5,064 nt of DNA, from assembly GCA_002405435.1 (NCBI GenBank), contig DHLU01000188.1, positions 393-5,456 on the forward strand, read 5' to 3'. Both the position numbers and the translations under genes were made by a program. Positions 1 to 5,064 of this stretch are shown one piece after another. The stretch is from Flavobacteriales bacterium UBA4660. GTDB lineage: Bacteria > Bacteroidota > Bacteroidia > Flavobacteriales_D > Sanyastnellaceae. Each line of letters begins with the position of its first letter. Position 1 is the stretch's first letter. The notes below the pieces were generated by a model. That model saw only the letters and a list, made by a program, of their open reading frames with translations. It was not told the DNA's origin and searched no databases.

Positions 1-1627
1 GGATGCAGATAGTGTGCCGGTGAGCGAAATTGGCGCCGGTACGCAACTGGCGGTTATCGGACTTATGCTGGCATTGGTTTACCTGATTATCTATCTGATC
101 AAAGGCCTATTCCTGTTTTACCAGCGCCAGACAATGATTGTGATGTCGCGCTACATCGAATTCGACCTGAAGAATGAAATTTATGACCACTACCAGCGGA
201 TGGCCCTCGGGTTTTACAAACGCAACCGCACCGGTGATCTGATGAACAGAATCAGCGAAGACGTAAACCGCGTGCGCATGTACCTCGGACCCGCCGTGAT
301 GTACACCATCAACCTGTGGGTGCTGGCGGTCTTTTGCATTTTCTTTATGCTTCGTGAAAACGTAGAACTAACGCTGTGGACACTCTCTCCCATGCCCTTT
401 ATGATGGTCTGCATTTTTTATGTCAGCAAGACCATCAACCGGCGTAGTGATAAGGTACAGCAGCAGCAAAGCAAACTATCGGCCTTCATACAGGAGGCCA
501 TGAGTGGCATAAGGGTGCTAAAGGCCTACGGACTTGAAGGGCACTCCAGGGAAGCTTTTGACAAAGAATGTGATGTCTATAAACGGAGGCAGATCGGATT
601 GGTAAAGGTCGATTCGCTCTTTATGCCGGTCATCGTCTTGCTGGTTGGACTCGGTTACATCGCGGCCATTTATGTCGGAGGACTCAAGGTTATAGCCGGA
701 GAAATCGGTATAGGCACCATCTTTCAGTTTGTCTTCTATATCAACCTTCTCACCTGGCCTTTTGCCGCGGTGGGTTGGGTAAGCAGCCTCATTCAGAAGG
801 CGGAGGCCAGCCAGGCCCGCATCAACGAATTTCTTGACAGCCAGCCGGCAATCCGCAACGAGGCAGCCGCATCCACTCCCATCGGCGGCGAAATTGCTTT
901 CCGTCATGTGACCTTTACCTATCCCGACACCGGTATTCAGGCGCTCAGTGACGTGAGTTTTACCGTGAAGCAGGGACAAACACTGGGCATTATCGGGCGC
1001 ACCGGAAGCGGCAAGAGCACCCTGGCCGCACTGATCTGCCGTCAGTACGATGCCACAACCGGTCAGGTGCTGATCGACGGCAGGGATATACGGCAACACA
1101 ACCTGCACCAGCTGAGGGCCAGCATCGGCTATGTGCCTCAGGACGTCTTCCTGTTTTCGGAAACCATCGCACACAACATCGCTTTCGGACAGGCCGGCGA
1201 GGACAGGGAGGCCATTACACAGGCCGCCAAAACAGCCGACATATATCAAAACATCATGGCCTTTCCCGCAGGATTTGATACGATGCTCGGCGAGCGTGGC
1301 ATCAACCTGAGCGGCGGCCAGAAACAGCGTATTTCCATCGCGCGCGCCATAATCGGCCAGCCGCGTATTCTCGTATTCGATGACTGCCTCTCGGCCGTAG
1401 ATACAGAAACCGAAGAGCACATCCTGACAGCACTGAAAACGGTAATGAAAGGCAAGACCAGTGTAGTCATTGCACACCGCATTTCTTCGGTCAAACAAGC
1501 TGACCAGATTATTGTACTCGATCACGGCCGTATCGTCGAACAAGGTAACCATGAGCAATTGCTCGCCAAGGGAGGTGCCTATACCGCTCTCTACCGCAGG
1601 CAACTCATGGAGGAGGCAGGCGGCTGA
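1..1627 (+). CDS. ABC exporter half-transporter (membrane domain fused to ATPase), 5'-truncated by window edge
   Basis: This is a type IV (MsbA/MdlB-like) ABC exporter subunit that would dimerise in the inner membrane and use ATP to export a lipid, drug or peptide; the substrate cannot be read from sequence. The open frame runs to the left edge (first full codon at 2), so the GTG at 14 is internal. About 540 residues are visible against roughly 580-600 usual, so TM1 is missing. Hydrophobic helices lie near 47-121, 293-352, 368-427, 608-688 and 716-781. In the ATPase domain I see the A-loop Tyr (920-922), Walker A GRTGSGKST (995-1021), Q-loop Gln (1139-1141), signature LSGGQKQR (1307-1330), Walker B ILVFDD with D-loop SAVD (1367-1402) and the H-loop His (1475-1477). 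All motifs are intact, except that the catalytic Glu after Walker B is Asp. That variant is known in MdlA/YheI/TM287-type subunits of heterodimeric exporters, so a partner subunit may be encoded upstream. Family assignment is very secure; a specific name is not. Confidence 0.95.
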   Translation, partial: DADSVPVSEIGAGTQLAVIGLMLALVYLIIYLIKGLFLFYQRQTMIVMSRYIEFDLKNEIYDHYQRMALGFYKRNRTGDLMNRISEDVNRVRMYLGPAVMYTINLWVLAVFCIFFMLRENVELTLWTLSPMPFMMVCIFYVSKTINRRSDKVQQQQSKLSAFIQEAMSGIRVLKAYGLEGHSREAFDKECDVYKRRQIGLVKVDSLFMPVIVLLVGLGYIAAIYVGGLKVIAGEIGIGTIFQFVFYINLLTWPFAAVGWVSSLIQKAEASQARINEFLDSQPAIRNEAAASTPIGGEIAFRHVTFTYPDTGIQALSDVSFTVKQGQTLGIIGRTGSGKSTLAALICRQYDATTGQVLIDGRDIRQHNLHQLRASIGYVPQDVFLFSETIAHNIAFGQAGEDREAITQAAKTADIYQNIMAFPAGFDTMLGERGINLSGGQKQRISIARAIIGQPRILVFDDCLSAVDTETEEHILTALKTVMKGKTSVVIAHRISSVKQADQIIVLDHGRIVEQGNHEQLLAKGGAYTALYRRQLMEEAGG

Positions 1628-1686
1628 GCGCCCTCCCGGATGCGCATTTACCAGAGAGAATTCGAATACACCGCTGTACCAGGAAC

Positions 1687-1716
1687 AAAAAAAACCCCGC
1701 CCTGTAAGGAGCGGGG
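1687..1716 (-). terminator. Intrinsic terminator of the secreted-protein gene
   Basis: Read on the minus strand, CCCCGC (1711-1716) pairs with GCGGGG (1695-1700). It is extended by CCT/AGG around a three-base loop, with one unpaired base at 1710. Eight T residues (1687-1694 as A on the plus strand) follow directly. The hairpin starts about 20 bases after the stop codon of the minus-strand gene, which is a typical position. On the plus strand no T-run follows the hairpin, so it should work mainly in one direction. The converging ABC transporter gene has no clear intrinsic terminator of its own here. Confidence 0.9.
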
Positions 1717-1736
1717 TGAATCATCGTTGTAAAAAG

Positions 1737-4451
1737 TTAGTGCTTGACGAACCGCACACTGCCGCTTGCCGCCTGGTTAGACAACTCGAGCGTGTATATG
1801 CCGGCAGCCAGGTGTCCTACCCCAATCTCTTGGGCAGCGGATATGCTGATGCCTGAGTGGTAAACCACCTTGCCGGCAATGTCGCGGATACGCACCTGCA
1901 CAGTGCCATTGAGCGCACCCCCTGCTTTGATGGTCAGCATGTCAAAGGCCGGATTGGGGAAGACCTGCACACTTTCAAGTATCTGTTCATTCATGCCCAC
2001 TACCGCGGCCGTGGCTTCCACCCGCTCACTGACACAGTTGAACGCTTCGCGCTGGATCTGCCAATTGTAGCAATAGTAATAGAAACCCGTACCGTTGGTC
2101 GAGGTATAGATTTCACCTGCGGTGCCAATGGCATACGGATAAGAAATTCCTCCGTTGTTTCTGAACAGGTTGTTCTCTGCACAGGTAATGGACAAGCCCG
2201 CTGCCGCCGGCACTTCAAAGTCCAGCATCAAGGTGTTCAACCCAATCTCACACATAAAAACTGCCTCCGCAATTACCGTATTCGCGGCATCGAACAACTG
2301 GATGGTGCGGTTGCCGGCTACGCTGCCTCCAGGGACGACAACGTCAACACTCAGCAGGGTAAACGGTTCTGTGGCATTAAAAAACAATCGTCCTCCGGAG
2401 GAAGGCAATCCGCCGCTTCCGGAATTGTCAGGCTTTCCTCCTTCTTCCAGTTCACCGCCGTATTCCGTGGAAGAAGAAACCCAGTACGAGATGGCATCAG
2501 AGAAAAAGTCCGTCTCGAAGGTTGGGCCTGTGCCGAGTACCTCATCAGAAGTTTCCGTGGCATACCACTCGAGGTTGTTGCCCGTAGCCGTGAATACCGC
2601 TGTACCTGGTTCGGGCAGGGTTACCGCATCCACCACAGGCGGCGGATTTTCGAGCATAGTCAACGTGACCGGTTGGCTTTCGTAGGTTTCACCGCTGCAC
2701 GCGCCTGTGATTGCTACTGAGTACGTGCCGGAATCCGACACAACGATGCCCTGTTCCGTTGCTCCATTGCTCCACGCATAGGTCGCCGCAATACTTGAGG
2801 TCAGCGCAACGGTTTCTCCCTCACAAAACGTGGTCTCACCTGTTATAGCAATCACAGGGGCCTCCTCGTCGATAACCGAAATGGTGATATGGTTGGACGA
2901 GGCCGCACAGCCTTCTTCATCAAAAACAAGTACACTGTAGTTTCCTCCATTACCGACGCTGATCGACTGGGTAGTTGCCCCGTTGCTCCAGAGGTAGGCA
3001 TCACCGGCAGGTGCGAGCAGATTCACCGACTCACCCGGACAAATCTCCGTAGGGCCACCGGCGGAAATCGTTACCGACGGCAGGGAGCATCCAACCTCAG
3101 CGACTTCATGGGTGGTATTGATGGCGGGATTAATCAAGGTGGTTATCATACCCCCTGGCCACTTAATCACTGCCTGGTCGATAGCGGTTGCTGTGCCCAG
3201 TCCGAAGTGCGCTATGAGCGAATTGCCGGGCGAGAAACTCTCTCCCGCACGCACCTCGCGAATCTGAATGCCCCAGTCACCATAAATTTCAATGCGCGCG
3301 CCGATCCCATCGCGGTTAGACATGATGCCTTCCAGGTCAAACCGCACCCAGTTGTTGCTATTTCCATTGTTGAGCCAAAGACTATTGCCCCTGATTACAT
3401 CGAGGAATCCATCGTTGTTCAAATCGCCAACACCTCCGTCCTGAAAGGCCGCGTCTCCCCCGGTAAAGGTGCCATCCCCGTTGTTCCAGTAGATTTCATT
3501 GTTCATCTCAGACAGAATATCGACAAAGCCGTTGTTGTCAAAATCATGCGCATCACAGTCCCATGAGCCCAGGTCTCCCGCATCAATGCCCGAACCTTCG
3601 ATGACGTCGGTGAAAGTACCGTCGCCGTTATTGCGCATAAGGCGGTTGGCCCATTCGTGGTTGACGGTAAAGGCGTCAAAATCCCCGTCGTTGTCGAAAT
3701 CTTCAAAACAGGTGGTCCAGCTCTGGTCGCCATCGTCCATGTTGGCCTCAGGTCCTACACTGGTGAACACCCCGCCTCCGTCATTTCGGTAAAGCAGGTT
3801 AATGCGCTGAGGATCTCCGGGAGGTGCCCCGCCGCGGCATTTGGTGATATAGAGATCCGGATCCCAGTCGTTGTCGTAGTCTACCCAGATGGCCGCGTAA
3901 TTGCCGCCGACATCCAGGGTTTCAATCAACGAGAGGTCATAGGTAAGCACACCTCCGGTGTTGCGGTAGGGCCTGCACTGGTCCACGTCATGGCAGGCGA
4001 AGGCATCCAGGTTGCCGTCGTTGTCAATGTCACAAAAAGTGGTGCGCTGTGTGAAGATATATTGAGGCTGCGCACTTTCGGTATAGGCTGTTCCGTCGTC
4101 ATTGGCATAAACAAAAGAAAGGGCACTGCCGTCGCCGAGAACAAGGTCGGTATATCCGTTGTCGTCAATATCTGCTGCGCAGATACTCCAGCTGGGCCAG
4201 TTGTCACCTGCATAGGTAAATTGTTCGGCGTTGAACCCCCCACCAGGCTGCTGGTAATCAATGTAGATATTGCCAAACTGGTTCACCCTGACCACATCGT
4301 CAAGGCCATCGCCATTCATATCAACGGCAAGGTCACTTCCGGCCACTCCGTTGATGGTCTGGAGGCCGGCAGATCCATTGGAAAAGAGCACCTGTGCCTG
4401 CAGGGCGCTGAACAGCAGCATGGCTGAACAAAAAAGCATTACTTTTTTCAT
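1737..4451 (-). CDS. Secreted FG-GAP/VCBS repeat protein with ASPIC/UnbV, Ig-like domains and T9SS C-terminal sorting domain
   Basis: A complete 904-residue protein, predicted to cross the inner membrane by Sec and the outer membrane by type IX secretion, ending on the cell surface or in the medium. In order: signal peptide (1-19); seven DxDxDGxxD-type loops (44-351), as in FG-GAP/VCBS beta-propellers; an ASPIC/UnbV domain (about 366-435, with SNRDGIGARI, HFGLG and KWPGG); two related Ig-like domains (455-526 and 531-599) sharing WSNGAT; a third Ig-like segment with an EWYA motif (602-660); a Gly/Tyr-rich beta module (665-800, with GGKPDNSG, GNRTI, RNNGGISYPY and YYYCYNW); and a Por-type sorting domain (828-904, with VFPNP, GIYTLEL and a basic end). 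The ATG at 4449-4451 is chosen because it directly precedes the signal peptide; no Shine-Dalgarno is visible, which is normal in Bacteroidota. No catalytic domain is recognisable. Adhesion or ligand binding is a guess from the domains. A strong terminator follows the stop. Confidence 0.95.
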   Translation of the reverse strand: MKKVMLFCSAMLLFSALQAQVLFSNGSAGLQTINGVAGSDLAVDMNGDGLDDVVRVNQFGNIYIDYQQPGGGFNAEQFTYAGDNWPSWSICAADIDDNGYTDLVLGDGSALSFVYANDDGTAYTESAQPQYIFTQRTTFCDIDNDGNLDAFACHDVDQCRPYRNTGGVLTYDLSLIETLDVGGNYAAIWVDYDNDWDPDLYITKCRGGAPPGDPQRINLLYRNDGGGVFTSVGPEANMDDGDQSWTTCFEDFDNDGDFDAFTVNHEWANRLMRNNGDGTFTDVIEGSGIDAGDLGSWDCDAHDFDNNGFVDILSEMNNEIYWNNGDGTFTGGDAAFQDGGVGDLNNDGFLDVIRGNSLWLNNGNSNNWVRFDLEGIMSNRDGIGARIEIYGDWGIQIREVRAGESFSPGNSLIAHFGLGTATAIDQAVIKWPGGMITTLINPAINTTHEVAEVGCSLPSVTISAGGPTEICPGESVNLLAPAGDAYLWSNGATTQSISVGNGGNYSVLVFDEEGCAASSNHITISVIDEEAPVIAITGETTFCEGETVALTSSIAATYAWSNGATEQGIVVSDSGTYSVAITGACSGETYESQPVTLTMLENPPPVVDAVTLPEPGTAVFTATGNNLEWYATETSDEVLGTGPTFETDFFSDAISYWVSSSTEYGGELEEGGKPDNSGSGGLPSSGGRLFFNATEPFTLLSVDVVVPGGSVAGNRTIQLFDAANTVIAEAVFMCEIGLNTLMLDFEVPAAAGLSITCAENNLFRNNGGISYPYAIGTAGEIYTSTNGTGFYYYCYNWQIQREAFNCVSERVEATAAVVGMNEQILESVQVFPNPAFDMLTIKAGGALNGTVQVRIRDIAGKVVYHSGISISAAQEIGVGHLAAGIYTLELSNQAASGSVRFVKH
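1740..1970 (-). other. T9SS type A (Por-type) C-terminal sorting domain
   Basis: Residues 828-904 show the usual layout of the sorting signal. It opens with VQVFPNPAFDMLTI, has a central RIRDIAGKVVY strand and a LAAGIYTLEL strand, and ends in a short basic tail (RFVKH). This domain directs proteins through the type IX secretion system, after which it is normally cleaved off or used for anchoring. Confidence 0.93.
2655..3089 (-). repeat. Tandem pair of related Ig-like domains
   Basis: Residues 455-526 and 531-599 are sister domains. Each has a Cys-x-Gly-Glu strand (ICPGESVNL at 470, FCEGETVAL at 542) and a core of YLWSNGATTQSI or YAWSNGATEQGI (residues 486 and 558, 72 residues apart). Each then has a GxYSV strand and a second Cys (515 and 585) that could form a disulfide with Cys471 or Cys543. 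They look like a recent internal duplication, common in stalk regions of T9SS surface proteins. Confidence 0.8.
3147..3356 (-). other. ASPIC/UnbV domain of the T9SS protein
   Basis: Residues 366-435 match the usual ASPIC/UnbV pattern: NNWVRFDLEG, then SNRDGIGARI, a REVRAGESF segment, HFGLG and finally KWPGG. This domain typically follows FG-GAP/VCBS propellers in secreted bacterial proteins, exactly as here. Its molecular function is not established to my knowledge. Confidence 0.85.
3399..4322 (-). repeat. Seven FG-GAP/VCBS calcium-loop repeats, probable seven-bladed beta-propeller
   Basis: Seven Asp-rich loops recur at irregular spacings of about 40-60 residues: DMNGDGLDD (4296-4322), DIDDNGYTD (4146-4172), DIDNDGNLD (4005-4031), DYDNDWDPD (3855-3881), DFDNDGDFD (3675-3701), DFDNNGFVD (3519-3545) and DLNNDGFLD (3399-3425). 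Several are preceded by a blade-end segment such as NNGDGTF. Loops of this type bind calcium in integrin-like FG-GAP propellers. A count of seven matches one blade per loop in a closed seven-bladed propeller, which is inference. Loop four has Trp where the others have Gly. At DNA level the copies share a degenerate plus-strand core resembling CCGTCGTTGTC. Confidence 0.85.
4395..4451 (-). other. Sec signal peptide of the T9SS protein
   Basis: Residues 1-19 show a Lys-Lys N-terminus, a hydrophobic core (VMLFCSAMLLFSAL) and a likely signal peptidase I site after Ala19, leaving Gln20 as the new N-terminus. The Cys at residue 8 sits inside the core and is not part of a lipobox, so a lipoprotein is unlikely. 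Confidence 0.88.
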
Positions 4452-4488
4452 CGGGAATCGGTATTCAGGTATTCTGAGGTTTGTTTTA

Positions 4489-4497
4489 CAAAGATTA
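4489..4497 (-). promoter_or_regulatory. Weak candidate -7 element for the T9SS protein gene
   Basis: On the minus strand TAATCTTTG lies about 38 bases before the start codon. It resembles the Bacteroidota -7 consensus TAnnTTTG but has one extra base between TA and TTTG. I see no TTG -33 element at the expected distance. The position would give a 5' leader of about 30 bases. It is the best minus-strand match in the gap, but weak. Confidence 0.3.
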
Positions 4498-4544
4498 CCC
4501 TATTTTCATTTGTCCGGCGCGCCCTGATGTGTCATGCTTGTATT

Positions 4545-4567
4545 CCTGAGGGCGGCTTCCGCTTAGG
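4545..4567. other. Imperfect hairpin downstream of ffh
   Basis: CCTGAG (4545-4550) can pair with CTTAGG (4562-4567), and CGG (4553-4555) with CCG (4559-4561), with two bulged G and a CTT loop. The outer stem has a G-U wobble if read on the plus strand and an A-C mismatch on the minus strand. It starts about 28 bases after the ffh stop codon, where a terminator would be expected, but no T-run follows on the minus strand. It may be a weak or factor-assisted 3' end, or chance. Confidence 0.25.
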
Positions 4568-4595
4568 GCAACCCGGGAGGGCATTACCACAGGGG

Positions 4596-5064
4596 TCATC
4601 TCCGCGCAGACCTGGCCTGTCGCATCATGTTCATCATTTGCGTCTTGTTGGTCATCATTTTCATCATCTGACGCATTTGGTCAAACTGCTTGAGCAGCCG
4701 GGTAATCTCATCTGCGCTACGTCCGCTTCCGCGTGCGATCCGGTTCTTGCGGCTGGCGTCCAGCAGGGCGGGATTCTTTCGTTCGGCCGGCGTCATACTT
4801 TTAATGATGGCCTCTACGTGCTTGAAGGCATCGTCGCTGATCTCGACATCGCGCATGGCCTTTCCCACACCGGGAATCATGCTCATGATGTCTTTCATGT
4901 TGCCCATTTTTTTGATCTGTCCAATCTGCTCGAGGAAATCGTTGAAATCAAACTGGTCACGGCGAATCTTTTTCTCCAGTTTTTTAGCCTGCTCTTCATC
5001 AAACTGCTCCTGTGCCTTTTCCACCAGTGACACCACGTCTCCCATGCCCAGGATGCGGCTGGCC
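4596..5064 (-). CDS. ffh: Signal recognition particle protein Ffh, C-terminal M domain (5' end beyond window)
   Basis: Ffh is the SRP54-type GTPase that binds signal sequences of inner-membrane proteins, joins 4.5S RNA and docks with FtsY to hand ribosomes to SecYEG. About 156 of the usual 440-450 residues are visible; the N and GTPase (G) domains lie to the right. The visible part opens with ASRILGMGDVVSLVEKA, the conserved junction into the M domain, so the Met at 5043-5045 is internal and not a start. Further on are IPGVGKA, MTPAERKNP and RIARGSGRS followed by LLKQFDQM; the GSGxS segment is the helix-turn-helix region that contacts SRP RNA. The tail is methionine-rich (MRQMMKMM, MMNMM), forming the flexible groove for hydrophobic signal sequences, and ends in basic residues. 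Everything seen is intact, and the identification is very secure. Confidence 0.97.
   Translation of the reverse strand, partial: ASRILGMGDVVSLVEKAQEQFDEEQAKKLEKKIRRDQFDFNDFLEQIGQIKKMGNMKDIMSMIPGVGKAMRDVEISDDAFKHVEAIIKSMTPAERKNPALLDASRKNRIARGSGRSADEITRLLKQFDQMRQMMKMMTNKTQMMNMMRQARSARR

Noticed and set aside
518..1603. A 361-codon open frame on the minus strand opposite the ABC transporter gene.
   Set aside because: It lies wholly antisense to a gene with unmistakable ABC motifs, and its translation shows no recognisable domain. It is a shadow of codon use in the real frame.
1665..1683. A shared 10-base string (CCGCTGTACC) between the intergenic region and about 2598-2607 inside the secreted-protein gene.
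   Set aside because: The match is too short, the flanks diverge and no structure supports it; treated as coincidence.
1857..4427. Several plus-strand open frames of 170-290 codons (1857-2720, 2155-2685, 2889-3566, 3657-4427).
   Set aside because: All are antisense to the 904-residue secreted protein, whose domains are clear. They stay open because the repeated Asp/Asn/Gly codons rarely give stops on the other strand.
4480..4512. TTTG at 4480-4483 and TTCATTTG at 4505-4512 on the plus strand, spaced 21 bases, resembling a Bacteroidota promoter.
   Set aside because: The -7 element has a mismatch and no plus-strand gene follows; transcription would only run antisense into ffh. Chance is more likely in this AT-rich stretch.
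4516..4523. The perfect eight-base palindrome GGCGCGCC in the ffh/secreted-protein gap.
   Set aside because: It is short and low in complexity, with no extended dyad or second copy nearby to suggest an operator.
4527..5030. A 167-codon plus-strand open frame over ffh.
   Set aside because: It is antisense to the highly conserved Ffh M domain. Its His-rich translation comes from reading the Met-rich ATG runs in reverse.

Overview
The window looks like chromosomal DNA of a Bacteroidota member. The main evidence is a large secreted protein ending in a type IX secretion (T9SS, Por-type) sorting domain. That secretion system is essentially restricted to this phylum. The absence of a clear Shine-Dalgarno sequence before that gene fits as well. 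Base composition looks balanced to slightly GC-rich by eye. I cannot assign an order or genus.

Layout, left to right. (1) Positions 1-1627, + strand: the 3' part of an ABC exporter half-transporter gene (membrane domain plus ATPase domain). It is cut by the left edge, so the start codon and first membrane helix are outside. (2) Positions 1628-1736: a short convergent intergenic region with one strong intrinsic terminator oriented for the minus-strand gene. (3) Positions 1737-4451, - strand: a complete 904-residue secreted protein. It has a signal peptide, seven FG-GAP/VCBS-type calcium-loop repeats, an ASPIC/UnbV domain, two sister Ig-like domains, a third Ig-like segment, a beta-rich module and a T9SS C-terminal domain. 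(4) Positions 4452-4595: an intergenic region with a weak candidate promoter and an imperfect hairpin. (5) Positions 4596-5064, - strand: the 3' end of ffh (signal recognition particle GTPase), containing most or all of the methionine-rich M domain and cut by the right edge.

The three genes do not form an obvious functional unit. The ABC gene converges on the other two. ffh and the secreted-protein gene share a strand but are 144 bp apart and probably have separate promoters. The only loose link is membrane traffic: Ffh delivers inner-membrane proteins to the Sec machinery, the large protein would cross by Sec and then T9SS, and the ABC exporter is an integral membrane protein. I found no defence system, mobile element, CRISPR array, tRNA or rRNA. 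The least explained part is the secreted protein, whose domain order is visible but whose ligand and function are not.
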